From Bathynomus jamesi (taxonomy: Eukaryota; Arthropoda; Malacostraca; Isopoda; Cirolanidae), in assembly GCA_023014485.1 (NCBI GenBank), contig JAJOZX010003305.1:276501-340500 (forward strand): a stretch of DNA of 64,000 nt, written 5' to 3'. Under the pieces are notes generated by a model. It did not search any database. It was not told the origin of the DNA and worked only from the letters and a program-made list of their open reading frames with translations. This document shows positions 41,880-52,330 of this stretch, in pieces (position 1 is the first letter of the stretch; every line of letters begins with the position of its first letter). The translations under genes and the position numbers were made by a program.

Positions 41880-43223
41880 TAGACCTATCCTTTCTGCCTA
41901 CACCACCCATAATTACAAACTAACAAAATTCCTAATTCCCACCCTAACTCCCCTAATCCAGAATGAATATTCCGTCCCCAATTCCTATGAATTCGCCAAA
42001 GAAATGCTGACTGTAAATAACTCAAACAGCCTCTATATGCATAGTTTTGACATAGTATCCCCTCTATACCAACGTACCAATTAAAGAAGCCATCGACATC
42101 TGCATCAACAACTTATTTTATAACAATCAGAACACAGCTCTTAATTTAACGAAATAAGAATTCACGAAACTACTAACCCTTGCCGCTTCAGACACATTTT
42201 TTTCCAATAAACAACGTTACTAATAAACCGATTCACTAGCCATAGGCTCACCTCTAAGTGCCACACTAGCAAACTTCTTTCTCTGTCATAAAAAAAATAA
42301 GTGGCTACTCCATTGTCTCACCCATTACAAACCACACCTATATAAAAGCTACGTTGACGACATTTTTCTCCTCTTTCACAATGCCAACCATGCCCCCTTT
42401 TCCTTAATTATGACAATTCTCAACAGCAAAACATTAAGTTCACTAAAGAAGACGAATCCACCAACACCCTACTCTTGTTAGATATAACAATAACAAAACA
42501 AAATAATAAATTCAGCACCTCCATTTATCGGAAACCAACATACACAAGCCTAGGTAGTAATTACCTAAGCCACATCCCTTCACTATATAATATTAACAGC
42601 ATTAAAATCTTAATTCATCGTGCTTATCAACTTTGTTCTTCCTACTTATCCTTCCACAAAGAAATAGAAGTCATTCATAATTTCAGCATTAATAACTCTT
42701 TACCAAAACATTTACTACGCTCTCTAACTAGAAATTTTCTTAACAACATTTATCAACCCCCGCCTTAAAGTCCCCAATGTTAAAAAGACAGTACTTTTCT
42801 TTTCCCTTTTACGACTACATTAGTTACAAAATACACTCAGAACTTCGCTACCTTCTCACCCCTTTCTACCTCAAATCAACTTTCAATTTTTATTCACCAA
42901 CAACAACAGCATTAAATCATACTTCAACCATAAAGAAAAAACCTCAGCCCCTTGTCTCGCCCAGTATTTACTGTTTCAACTGTATTCGCTGCAAAGCGAG
43001 TCATATTAGCAGCACCATTCGCCAGTATCAAACAAGAGTGGACGAGCTCTGTGGTATTTCTACTAGAACATCACAACCTTTAAATAAACCGCCCAACTCA
43101 ACAATAAGAGATCACTGGCACCTTCACAACCACCGACTGCTTCCCACCAACTTCGAAATTATCAATTCAGCATACCAACCAACTGACCTCCGCATTCTCG
43201 AATCCTATATATCCCTGGTATGA
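41880..43223 (+). pseudogene. Penelope-like reverse transcriptase plus GIY-YIG endonuclease (broken)
   Basis: Penelope-like elements copy RNA at chromosome nicks made by their own GIY-YIG endonuclease. Reverse transcriptase blocks appear in order across several frames: SLYTNVPIKEAIDICI (motif A), LAIGSPLSATLANFFL (motif B), LYKSYVDDIFLLFHNA (YVDD box), then LLDITITKQNNKFSTSIYRK and PTYTSLGSNYLS (42475 on). The 42777-43223 frame ends with YCFNCIRCKASHISSTIRQY, TRVDELCGISTRTSQPL and LRILESYI. In typical elements the position of SHISST is a YIGST-like sequence, so the GIY-YIG core is altered here. At least four frame breaks make it non-functional. Confidence 0.88.
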
Positions 43224-43708
43224 AACCAACCCACAACGACTATAGTTTTGTTTTTAACTTAAACATAGACAGATAAATTCTCCTGCCTCACCAATGGAAA
43301 AGAAATCTGCAATTACTCATTTTAACTTTCGAACCATTGTAATATGTATATTTGAGCATTTAACCATTCCTAATCTTTTTACAACCAGCTTATTACTCCT
43401 ATAATAACCTGGTAAGATATTGTTTTCAATATTTGTCACCTTTTAACCTTTGTATATTTTAAAAGTTGCCTTATCTTTCTATATTTTGTACACTTTTAAT
43501 TTTTAAATACTTAATATAAATACATTATTAACATTATATGATTATATAAATATATTGTATAAATTTTTGTTCATCATATTTATTCACTTTTTCACATTTG
43601 TTTTAACATTTTTATCACTGATGATAGAAATTGAATTTTTCCGAAAAGTCTGTCAATAAACATGTACAGTATGTACCATCAACTCGTTCTCTTATTTCTC
43701 ACTAATAT
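43218..43708 (-). repeat. Right pseudo-LTR of the Penelope-like element
   Basis: Inverted partner of 41392-41875; ends with CTCGTTCTCTTATTTCTCAC, the complement of the left start. Confidence 0.85.
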
Positions 43709-43724
43709 ATAACCTTATATATAT

Positions 43725-43800
43725 AACCTTTGGTTAGCTTCCGCCCGAATTGTTCATTCTGACGAAGGTCAAGCTTTTCACTCCACCTTAGACCTACAGT
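43725..43800 (-). mobile_element. tRNA-derived SINE, 3' part (split copy)
   Basis: Minus-strand tail and body (complement of CCGAATTGTTCATTCTGACG and TTAGACCTACAGT). The copy continues at 47187-47405 beyond the inserted long-TIR element, and ACCTACAGT is present on both sides. Confidence 0.85.
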
Positions 43801-44048
43801 AGCCCTGTTCAAAAATCAACTTTTTCTTATTTTCATAGGTTTCTGTACTTTTTCCCATGCTTTTTGACCTGAAAAGGCCGAAAATCACAACCATTTTGAC
43901 CTAGGTTGTTGGGAAGCATTGCCGCATGGAGCTTTAAGTTTTCTGCCTTGAAATCGGCCAAAAGCACCAGTTCCGGGGTCCCTTGAATCATGTTTTGCAC
44001 TATAACTTTTTATCTAAACAAGATAGAGCAACAAAATAGGCACCAAAT
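43801..44048 (+). repeat. Left TIR of the second long-TIR element
   Basis: Reverse complement of 46935-47181. Landmarks: GGTTTCTGTACTTTTTCCCA, GGAAGCATTGCCGCATGGAG and GACCTAGGTTGTTGGGAAGC. Confidence 0.9.
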
Positions 44049-44286
44049 TACAGTGTTTTTAATCCTCTTTCTAACTTATACAATTATGATAGTCTTGGAA
44101 CAAGAAATGGCACATTGGTACATACAAAGATTTCAGAAATATCACAAAATTCGTTTTCTCACACTCAAGGCAGACAAGGCGCCTTATTCATGACACAAAT
44201 TTGAGATTAACATTTTGTCAAAAGTCTAATCGATCAATAAGTGAAAGCATTACATGATGATTAATTTCATAATGACATTTACACAG

Positions 44287-45084
44287 TCAGTTGTTGAGAG
44301 TTTGTTTCTTGAAGCTGTCAAAGCGGCGTCTGTTGAATTCCACAGCTTGAAGGAGATAGTCCCTTTGCTTGGCATCTGTTGTTATGACATTTGCAAAGTC
44401 GCTCATCATCTTGACACCACGTTCAGCAATGTCATTCACCGCTTTCAGACTCTTAACATAGTCCAACGCTTTTCTGTAGTCCTCATTCTGTGGCCAAGAC
44501 GTGACAGGTTCCAGAAGCCACTCGGATCCAATGTTCAGTGTGTCCAGCAGGAAATGTGATTCTGGGCCAATGAGATCAACCAGGGTGGTCTTAGCTGTGA
44601 CTCTCTGGAATAGAGGCTTTCCTGTTCTGAAGCTGTCTGGCTTCTCAGTGGCATGTAACTGGGCAGCAATGTCGTGCTTCAATGTGTCACTCAATCTACT
44701 GCTGAACAGGGCAAATGGCACGACTTCCTGCGTCAGGTACCATTTGTGGTTTTCCATCTTATTAAGTACTGCATCAGCAAGCTCTGGGTCAGTTTTCTTG
44801 TAGTCCAACATGTCCTGGATTAGACTTAGATCATTCACGGGAGCATCTGCAGCAGACATTGACATCATCCATACAGGAGTGTAGAACAGCGCAAGGAAGG
44901 TGTTGAGTCTTTCCAGCTTTGATACAGTGTCTTCGTCGTACTCAAGTTGATCTGCAAACATCAGCATTTTCATGGAGTACAGGTTTCTGGCCATCCATCT
45001 GGCCTGATGAATGGCGCCTGGTTGACTCCAGTGAATACCTCGAGGAGGCGTTCCTCCAAGAACAATGACTGTCAGTTCAGCCAT
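44287..45084 (-). CDS. C-terminal 265 residues of the second element's protein
   Basis: An open frame on the minus strand. It includes PGAIHQARWMARNLYSMKML, which follows the CRHH block of the upstream piece in this protein family, then LERLNTFLALFYTPVW, HKWYLTQEVVPFALFSSRL and AVNDIAERGVKMMSDFANVI near the end. No transmembrane segment or signal peptide is apparent. A close parallel exists at 35945-36360. Function unknown; the context (long TIRs, target duplication) makes a transposase C-terminus likely. A start codon inside the frame is not meaningful, because the homologous protein clearly extends further upstream. Confidence 0.7.
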   Translation of the reverse strand: MAELTVIVLGGTPPRGIHWSQPGAIHQARWMARNLYSMKMLMFADQLEYDEDTVSKLERLNTFLALFYTPVWMMSMSAADAPVNDLSLIQDMLDYKKTDPELADAVLNKMENHKWYLTQEVVPFALFSSRLSDTLKHDIAAQLHATEKPDSFRTGKPLFQRVTAKTTLVDLIGPESHFLLDTLNIGSEWLLEPVTSWPQNEDYRKALDYVKSLKAVNDIAERGVKMMSDFANVITTDAKQRDYLLQAVEFNRRRFDSFKKQTLNN

Positions 45085-45261
45085 TTCCCTGTAGTCGGCT
45101 CTTGGAAGCCTTTCTGCTGTTAGAATGTCTTAGAGTATTTCTTCACTGTTCTTCTTCTTTTCCTTCACATTTGCTGTTGATAGCCAGCATCTTTGGGTTT
45201 TCCTTGGACAAGTCCGTCCAAACATCCTTCAGATGCTCAAACCAGGGATTATCTGGCCCCT

Positions 45262-45614
45262 TCACCTTCCCAAACAGCTTCTCCCAAACTGCTCTACTAG
45301 GATTTCCAGGATGTGATGTCGACAGGCCAGATAAAACACCTTTTTGTTCAGCATTTTCTCTAGCAGTTTGGCAGCTCCTCTGTGAACTCCACTGTTACTG
45401 GATGTAGTGTCAAAAACAAGGGCAGTAACATTATCCGTAAGTTCCCATGTCTCCAGTAAATCCATTGAAGCCTCAGCCTGAGCTGTGCCAGAAAATTGTC
45501 GATGACAGGTACTCCCAATAACTTTCCTTCAGTGTATGAAGGTGGACCAGACACTAGCACAGCTAAAGTCTCTGAGGTACTTCCAGGTTCACTGCCCAAG
45601 ACATCTTTGAGCAA
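45262..45614 (-). pseudogene. Central part of the second element's protein, with DTTSSN and CRHH motifs
   Basis: Two overlapping frames (45614-45360 and 45465-45262) join the phrases SETLAVLVSGPPSYTEGKLL and VIDNFLAQ with WELTDNVTALVFDTTSSNSG, GAAKLLEKMLNKK and VFYLACRHHILEIL. An Asp in ALVFDTTSSN followed by C-x2-H fits the D and C/DxxH pattern of many eukaryotic cut-and-paste transposases. The frameshift lies near 45460. Confidence 0.6.
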
Positions 45615-45763
45615 CTTTCCATCCCAGAGTAAGGCAGCGTACTGTGGGGGGTTTTCACAAACTTGGACATGTGACTCTGGCTGATATTATACTGGACAGC
45701 ATTCTGTTTCGACGTGTTGTTGAGGTTGAGATGACGAAGTTACCAGATCATCCCCTCCAGCTT

Positions 45764-46759
45764 TCAAGGTGGCAGAAACCATGGCAGTAACTTGATTGTC
45801 TGATAAACAAGACGATCAGCTGTATTGCAGATGACATCACATTCCATGACCTTCCTTGGAAACGTCAAAGTCACACTAGTCACAGTGTCTTGATGGTGAG
45901 AACATCCAGGACGAGGCTGATGGTAATCCATGTCCTCTGTTGTTAGCGTCGTTGTCAGTTGAGTCACCCCAGGTAATGTCATCCACATGAACAACTGCCT
46001 CTTGTTCTGGCAGCTGTAAAATAGTACAACATGTTAAGACAGTAATTGTTAAGTACATGCTAATATCGCAATGGAGTAAAACTTAAAACTTTTTGTAACG
46101 TTCAAAGTAATTAGTTTTACCTTGTTCTTGTCTATGCTGCAGTCTTTCATTCCTCGCTGCTTGCTGCAGGGATTTGTCTCAAAATCTTGTCATGACCAGA
46201 CATATGACCTTTCCTCTCAGTCTTTTGGTCTTCGTAGAACCTGATATCCTCATCTTTCTTCTCTCTGGATAACAGTCTGTTGTTCTGTATTTCCTGGATT
46301 GCATCTGGAGCTCCTATATCGAACGGCTGTCTAATTCCAGCACAAATGCTCCTCTTTTTCCTCCAGGGTTACTTGCTCTTCCTTTGCTTTTCACCAGAGC
46401 ACGATGTTTCTCATGTAGTTTCATGAAGAGCTTCATTGCGTTGTACTTGGTCATTGTCTTGATCCTAGCCATCTGCCAGAATGGATGATAGATTCAACTG
46501 TTTCATATGCAAGGTCTTGAACCATGGGCCTCCCTGCATTTTCCGGTAAATTCTGAAGATTAAGGAAATACTGGAACGCCTGTCTGTTGGTGGGAAGCTG
46601 GGAACCACTGATAAAAGCTGAAGGGTATCCAACCAGGAAAGTTTCAGTGAGAGATCTGGTAGGTGGCCCAGTTGACACCTGCCTGTGGACAGTACGTGGA
46701 GGTTCTGAGATATCAACTGTGCGCCCACAGAGCTCCCTCAGCTCCTTGCTTAATGCCAT
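45764..46759 (-). pseudogene. N-terminal part of the second element's protein (broken)
   Basis: The ATG at 46759 starts MALSKELRELCGRTVDISEP, then FLVGYPSAFISGSQLPTNRQ and LNLQNLPENAGRPMVQDLAY, ending at 46451. Pieces at 45994-45764 (EDMDYHQPRPGCSHHQDTVT) may belong to the same protein. Stops and frame changes separate them, and 46020-46100 is AT-rich and might be an intron, since TTGTAG-like and GTAAG-like edges cannot be confirmed by eye. Confidence 0.5.
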
Positions 46760-46828
46760 TGTGAAGTTGTAACTTGTAGATGGTTTTCTAGATTCTGACT
46801 GAGTTTCTGTTGTTTCCTGAAAAATGAT

Positions 46829-46869
46829 AGATAATTATTATTATTATTATTACTATTATTATTAATTAT

Positions 46870-46914
<45 letters not shown>

Positions 46915-46921
46915 TATTAAT
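46829..46921. repeat. (ATT)n microsatellite
   Basis: TTATTATTATT units with a few interruptions, inside the second long-TIR element, upstream of the coding part. Confidence 0.95.
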
Positions 46922-46934
46922 TTTATGCTCTTTC

Positions 46935-47181
46935 ATTTGATACCTAATTTGTTGCTCTATCTTGTTTAGATCAAAAGTTAAAGTGCAAAACATAATTCAA
47001 GGGACCCCGGAATTGGCGCTTTGGCCGATTTCAAGGCAGAAAATTTAAAGCTCCATGCGGCAATGCTTCCCAACATCCTAGGTCAAAATAGTTGTGATTT
47101 TCAGCTTTTTCAGGTCAAAAAGCATGGGAAAATGTACAGAAACCTATGAAAATAAGAAAAAGTTGATTTTTGAACAGGCCT
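46935..47181 (-). repeat. Right TIR of the second long-TIR element
   Basis: Inverted partner of 43801-44048. Confidence 0.9.
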
Positions 47182-47186
47182 AGGTC

Positions 47187-47404
47187 ACCTACAGTTTAAC
47201 GTGGAATCCGAACCACGCCCCACCAGCAGCCCAGCGTTTTAACCATTAGGCTACCTAGGGTACCCATTTATCTACCAACCACTTTCTTTATTGTGTGGAA
47301 GGATGAACAGCTGGGTTTTGCTGCGCGCCGGCTGCCGTCGGGTCTCGAACCCGGGGCCGATGGATTCGTAGTCAGCGATGCTAACCACTACACCACGGAG
47401 GCGC

Positions 47405-47405
<1 letters not shown>
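47187..47405 (-). mobile_element. tRNA-derived SINE, 5' part with two tRNA-like heads
   Basis: On the minus strand a first tRNA-like unit (GTGGTGTAGTGGTTAGCATC as A box, GGGTTCGAGACCC as B box) is followed by a linker with CAGCAAAACCCAGCTGTTCA and by a second, shortened tRNA-like unit (TAGCCTAATGGTTAAAACG, GGTTCGGATTCC). The element is thus dimeric. The body and tail are at 43725-43800. Confidence 0.82.

Positions 47406-47406
<1 letters not shown>

Positions 47407-47441
<35 letters not shown>
47407..47441. repeat. (TA)n microsatellite
   Basis: TA run at the 5' edge of the SINE. Confidence 0.95.
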
Positions 47442-47444
<3 letters not shown>

Positions 47445-48255
47445 TAACAAAAGTCTTTACTCATCGGATACTCATTTCATTAAATCAAATGTTGAACTGC
47501 ATCATAGAAAGCTGTTGGCACGTGTGAATTCAGGTATGCTAGATTCAACTTTGCAAAACACATTCTCATTAATACTGATGCATTCCTCGTGAATTTGTAA
47601 AGTAAATATGGTATTGGTTTACGGACTTTTGTTGTATGCAAACAAATTTGCAAATTTAGGTTTAGTTAGTTTTTTAAGACTGTCAATGTTATGTTATTGT
47701 CGATCCGAGGTCGTACAGCAGAGATGGAAAGCTTAAGACTTTCGAAACAGTGAAAAAATTAAGTCCGCAATCTTTATATTCTTTATCAAAATTACTCAGG
47801 AATCTTGCACTAAAACCTAAATTAGGATAAAAAGAGAGCCTGAAATGAAAGTCTAACGCAATTTCCAGAAAAGTCATTATTTGACAAATGAACCACTCTT
47901 TCACAAATGCTGAAACGAGCCCGAGGACTGGTCTTAAAATGTCTCGAGTATTTATCATAAAAACAATTAATTTTATACTCTTTAATAATTAAACGTAAAG
48001 AAAGTTTGCCTCAGTGCATTAAGTCTTTCCGTTTACCCATACATTTGTACTGACTGTAAGACAATGAGTTCTACAACTTAAGCAGAAGGTTACCATGCAC
48101 AGCTATTTCTATCAGAATAGGTAGGCCTGTATCAAAACTAGAACAGTGGAACAGTGAGAACACTCATCCATACGTAAAATTAAAGCAATTCTCACAATTT
48201 CTGTAGGAATTAGTTTCTGAGTTTAAAATACTTTATGCCTTCTATTACCTTAAAC
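47442..48255. other. AT-rich stretch, nothing recognised
   Basis: No gene seen; a minus-strand frame at 47689-47958 is unsupported by motifs. Confidence 0.5.
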
Positions 48256-48968
48256 CAATGGTTCCCAACCTAGGGGTAAATTACTCCACTGGGATAATGA
48301 CAACTAGGTAAAAATTCCGCAGAACACATCACCCTAAATTACATACCAGATAGTAATTTTCTGATGTATTGTACAGTAATGTGTTTTAACAGAATCTGTT
48401 ATCCGTTCTTTGTGCAGTTGAACACGTTTTGAGCTAAATAATTTTTTTCGAAGAAATGTATATCTTGAAAGCTGTTCATTTTCACAAAAAACGGATACCA
48501 GATTCTGTTAAAACGATTCAAAATACATCAAATAAACATTTTCTGGTATGTAATTTTATTTTCTTTATGGTAATCTAATCTAACCTAAATTAACCCTAGT
48601 AATATTCCTCACTTAACCTAACCCTATTAATATTCCTAACCTAACCTAACCTATTAGTATTTATTTGCGCAGCATACGAAACATATTTTCTTTCAGTATT
48701 TTTTTTAAAACGATTCTGAATATACTATTATTGTTTTTCTAAGGTTTAGGTGATGTGTTCTGCAAAATAATAACCGACAACTATTTTGTGGGGTAATGGC
48801 ACGCGATCCAGAAGTTATAAAAAATAATAATATGATAATCCAGACGTTATAAAAAAATAATATTGTGATAATTAGAAGTTATAAAAAATAATATCTAATG
48901 ATTAGGGTAATGGAGCTGGAATAGAATTGGGTTTTGGGTAACCAAACGAAAAAGGTTAGGAACCACTG
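48256..48968. mobile_element. hAT-type MITE, 0.7 kb
   Basis: Ends CAATGGTTCCCAACCTAGGG (48256) and GGTTAGGAACCACTG (ending 48968), flanked by the similar octamers CCTTAAAC and CCTAAACC. Inside are TTAGG-type tracts at 48580-48660 and repeated TTATAAAAAATAATA phrases near 48820-48900. No coding sequence. Confidence 0.75.
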
Positions 48969-49061
48969 CCTAAACCTACATTAAATGAACAAACGTCAGA
49001 AATTAAATTACAGTGTATACGGTGTAATGAGGCCAAAGCTTTCACCAACCCATTATACTTC
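48969..49061. other. Short flank
   Basis: Spacer ending with CTTC, the 4-bp target duplication of the gypsy element. Confidence 0.6.
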
Positions 49062-49526
49062 TGTAGTGAATACTCTTATTTTAGTTTCAAGTTAAATGTT
49101 AATTTTACCGTCTTGAATTTCGGAATAGTATAAATTCATTTTAAATTAGTTACCCCATTATAATTCAATTGTGAACCACATTAATACTAATTTTATGTAT
49201 ACTATATTATTTTATTGTATGTAAACATAATTAATTATATATCACAATTGTCAGTTAATTATTTATATTCAAATATTTATTTTAATCTAATACCATGTCC
49301 ATTTTACAAATAAACAATAGAAAACCAAAGGTTATATTTTCCACCTTTGGTACTGTCGCAGTTTCGCCTAACGGACTCAATACGGCTAGTGAGATAATCA
49401 CTGGTTGGCACTTAACTAGCGGCAGTGCTTATGGCTACATCATCCAGGTTAACCTATACCGGATAGATGCGCTACGGTCCCAAGCCGTAGCTTGCCTAGG
49501 CCCAACGACGACGACGTAAACCAACA
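49062..49526 (+). repeat. 5' LTR
   Basis: Contains a possible TATA element (AGTATAAATTC, around 49119-49129), an AATAAA signal in ACAAATAAACAATAG near 49308 and a self-complementary CCAAAGGTT...CCACCTTTGG stem after it. It also carries a 74-codon open frame duplicated in the other LTR, probably incidental. Confidence 0.95.
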
Positions 49527-49545
49527 ATTGGTGACCCCGGAGTGA
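49527..49545 (+). promoter_or_regulatory. Putative primer-binding site
   Basis: ATTGGTGACCCCGGAGTGA directly follows the LTR and has the TGGTGACCCC core common to primer-binding sites of invertebrate gypsy elements. The complementary tRNA 3' end cannot be identified from this window. Confidence 0.65.
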
Positions 49546-49561
49546 CATTACCCCTTTTACC

Positions 49562-49707
49562 CGAATGACTAGGACTAGACTGTAATGTCGTTCGTGCCCA
49601 TCACCCCCTTCACCCGAACGACTAGGACTAGACTGTAACGTCGTTCGTGCCCACCACCCCCTTCACCCGAGCGACTAGGACCAGACTGTAATGTCGCTCG
49701 TGCCCTC
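49562..49707 (+). repeat. Leader tandem repeat, 53-bp unit, about three copies
   Basis: Units start at 49562, 49615 and 49668 (CGAATGACTAGGACTAGACT and variants). They differ by a few bases. The region lies between the primer-binding site and gag, where packaging signals are usually found. Confidence 0.88.
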
Positions 49708-49813
49708 TGCCCCTCACCCCTGCCCGTGCGCTCTGTGCCTGCGCTCGTCTCAACCTCCACTCCTTCGTTGGTAACTTGTCGTCTTGCTTGTACGTCAGCA
49801 AGCATAGGAGAAG

Positions 49814-50580
49814 ATGCCTGACGACGCTGGTGCCATCTTCCACTTGAGCGTAAAGCTCCCCGTCTTCTGGCCGGGTGATCCATTTATTTGGTTCCACCAA
49901 GTGGAATCACAATTCAACTTGGGAAGGATCACCGCTAGCAGGACAAAATACGATCATGTTTTGTCCTCTCTACCAGCGAGCATCATCTCTGAAGTCCGTG
50001 ACGTCATCGTATCTACTTCCACGAGTGAGGACCCGTACAACGATCTGAAGTCTGCCATCCTGTGCCGCACCACTGTCTCCGAGCGTGAGAAACTACATCA
50101 GTTAATCTCAAAAGAGAACTTGGAGACCGTAAGCCCACTCAAATGCTGAGGGCTATTGCAGTGCGCTCTAGGCGAACGCGCACAAACCTTCGATAAGGAC
50201 ATCTTTAGACAGTTGTTCTTGCAGAAACTTCCTCCATCAGCTCAGCGTGTCTTGGCCACTATGGATCCTGCTACTCCAGTTGATAAACTAGCAGAAACTG
50301 CCGACGAAGTAGTGGAGATTGACACAGCTCCGGTCAACAACGTGAACACAATCGGAACTGGAGTTGAAAGTGGAAGAGTTAAGTCAACAACTCAACCACG
50401 TTTGTTCTCTGCTACAAAATCAACGGCAAAGAAGCCATTCTCGGTCAAGATTTACGAAGAGGCATCGTTCGAGTTCCGGGAAGATCTGCTTCTACCACTC
50501 GAAATTTGGAAAGAAGGCTAGGAAGTGCATCTCCCCTTGCAATTTTTCGTCGGAAAACCCCAGCAGCGAGTCCTAATGGC
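49814..50580 (+). pseudogene. Gypsy gag-like protein (frame breaks)
   Basis: Starts at ATG 49814. The first 110 residues contain the capsid-like LPVFWPGDPFIWFHQVESQF and end in a stop at 50147, where two compensating shifts around 50130-50155 appear to hide a conserved stretch; the frame then resumes at 50156 (GERAQTFDKDIFRQLFLQKL, PPSAQRVLATMD). A further shift near 50340-50370 leads to LSQQLNHVCSLLQNQRQRSH and CFYHSKFGKKARKC, a zinc-finger-like end of gag with an unusual His after the first Cys pair. Such fingers occur in this type of gypsy element. Confidence 0.8.
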
Positions 50581-51133
50581 GTCTAGTACTCGCACTGCCA
50601 ACCTGTTATTCATAAAGGACAGGAACTCTGGTGTCAATTTCTTGATTGATACCGGAGCGTCAGTCAGTGTATTCCCTCAAAAATCTGGTCATACGCACTC
50701 GGAATCTCCGCCTCTATACGCTGCTAACGGTTCACGCATACCCACGTACGGTACTCAGTCGCGTGAACTAAACTTGGGCCTTCACCGATCCTTCAAGTGG
50801 ATTTTCATCTGTGCTCAAGTGCAGCATCCCATAATCGGCGCTGACTTCCTCCAGCATTTCAAACTCCTGGTGGATCTTGACAAGCGACGCTTATGCGACC
50901 AGGCCACACTGCTTTCTGTTCTTGCCAAACAGGTTGCCCTTCCGGACGCCTCGAACTCTGCACTTTCCCTCGTTCCCCCTAATTCCATGTACCAGTGCCT
51001 TTTCCAGCGATATCCAGGAATTCTTCAACCGATGCAGATGGTGATACCATTAAGCACACCATTACCCATCACATTACAACAAAAGGTCCCCCTGTGTTTG
51101 CAAAACCCAGACGTCTTGCCCCGGACAAACTGA
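50525..51133 (+). pseudogene. Gypsy protease region
   Basis: Aspartic protease domain with active-site FLIDTGASVSVFPQ near 50640, then PIIGADFLQHFKLLVDL near 50830 as the second conserved block. It processes the Gag-Pol polyprotein in this family. The frame ends at 51131 by a break; reverse transcriptase continues in another frame. Confidence 0.85.
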
Positions 51134-52330
51134 AGCTGCCAAATCGGAATTCCAGCTTATGATGGATCTTGGGATAATAAGACCTTCCAAAAGCAGTTGG
51201 TCCTCTCCCCTACACCTGGTCCAGAAGAAGTCAGGAGACTGGAGACCATGTGGGGATTACCGGTTTTTAAATTCGACAACCATCCGGACCGATATCCGGT
51301 ACCAATTGTCCAAGACTTTACTTCTCTTCTCCACGGCAAATCTATCTTCAGTAAAATAGATCTCGTTAAGGCTTTCCACCACATTCCCGTAGAGCCTTCG
51401 GATATTCCCAAGACTGCAGTTTGTACACCATTTGGGTTATTCGAATTTTTGAAGATGCCGTTCGGGCTACGGAATGCTGCGCAAACCTTTCAGAGGTTTA
51501 TAGATGAGGTCACCAGAGGCTTAGACTTTGTTTATGCTTACATCGATGATTTGCTTGTGGCCAGCTCAACGGAAGAGGAACATAAGGAACATCTTTCACT
51601 CCTCTTTCAACGCTTAGAACAATACGGTGTTACTATTAATGCATCTAAGTGTGTGTTTGCACAGCCAACCTTGGAATTTCTTGGTCACACGATTTCGCAG
51701 CACGGAATTACCCCCCTTCAGGACAAGTGTGAAGTGATAAAAAATTACCCTATGCCAAATAATCAGCGTGAGTTACGGCGGTTTCTAGGTTTGGTAAATT
51801 ATTACCACAAGTTCATTAAAAACTGTGCTAGTGTTCTTGCTCCTCTACACGCTATGATCACACACAAACGCAAGGTAACGAAATTGGTATGGTGTAGCGA
51901 TAGTTTACAGGCGTTCGACAATGCCAAAAATGCTATCAATAGTGCATTGTCTCTGTCATTTCCTATCAGTAATGCCCCCCTAACTCTGACGGTCGATGCA
52001 TCAGATGTTGCGATCGGTGGGGTGTTGGAACAAACCATTAACGGTCAACAAGCACCCATCGCGTTTTACTCGAAAAAGCTGCAGCCAGCCCAAACGCGTT
52101 ATAGTGCTTTCGGACGTGAACTTCTTGCTATTTACTTAAACGTGAAGCATTTTCAACATTTCCTTGAAGGCCGAGAGTTTTGTGTTTTACCGACCACAAA
52201 CCTTTGGTCACTGTCTTCAATAAAAACAGCTGTAACCACTCTCCCAGAGTCATCAGACAACTCGATTATATCTCGCAATTTACCACAGATATCCGCCACA
52301 TCAAAGGTGTCTTGAACACTCCAGCGGATG
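51134..52330 (+). pseudogene. Gypsy reverse transcriptase and RNase H region
   Basis: DLGIIRPSKSSWSSPLHLVQ and SGDWRPCGDYRFLN (51159 frame) are followed after a shift near 51250 by the frame to 52315: SIFSKIDLVKAFHHIPV (motif A), MPFGLRNAAQTFQRFIDEV (motif B), YAYIDDLLVASSTEEEH (YIDD box), LEFLGHTISQHGITP and the connection. RNase H follows with LTVDASDVAIGGVLEQ (catalytic Asp) and FGRELLAIY (Glu). Another shift near 52190 carries on into FTDHKPLVTVF and the final DALSR. Two main lesions. Confidence 0.92.

Larger units (their letters stand above)
41392..43708 (+). mobile_element. Penelope-like element with inverted terminal repeats
   Basis: Reverse transcriptase and GIY-YIG endonuclease on the plus strand (41880-43223), flanked by repeats of roughly 490 bp in inverted orientation (41392-41875 and 43218-43708). 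Penelope-like elements often carry such pseudo-LTRs, in tandem or inverted. The arms have diverged visibly, so the copy is old. The right arm begins inside the last codons of the protein. Confidence 0.88.
43801..47186 (-). mobile_element. Second long-TIR DNA element, inserted into a SINE
   Basis: Inverted repeats of about 247 bp (43801-44048 and 46935-47181) start AGCCCTGTTCAAAAATCAAC. The nine bases ACCTACAGT occur at 43792-43800 and 47187-47195, a likely target duplication within the SINE. The interior codes on the minus strand for a protein with a possible RNase H-like core (see 45262-45465) in a few broken pieces. This family has a relative at 35945-36360. I cannot assign it to a named superfamily. 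Confidence 0.85.

Noticed and set aside
49295..49519. 74-codon frame in each LTR as a gene
   Set aside because: It lies in both LTRs, has no homology I recognise, and its 3' half overlaps a repeat-prone GACGACGACG stretch. Most likely incidental.
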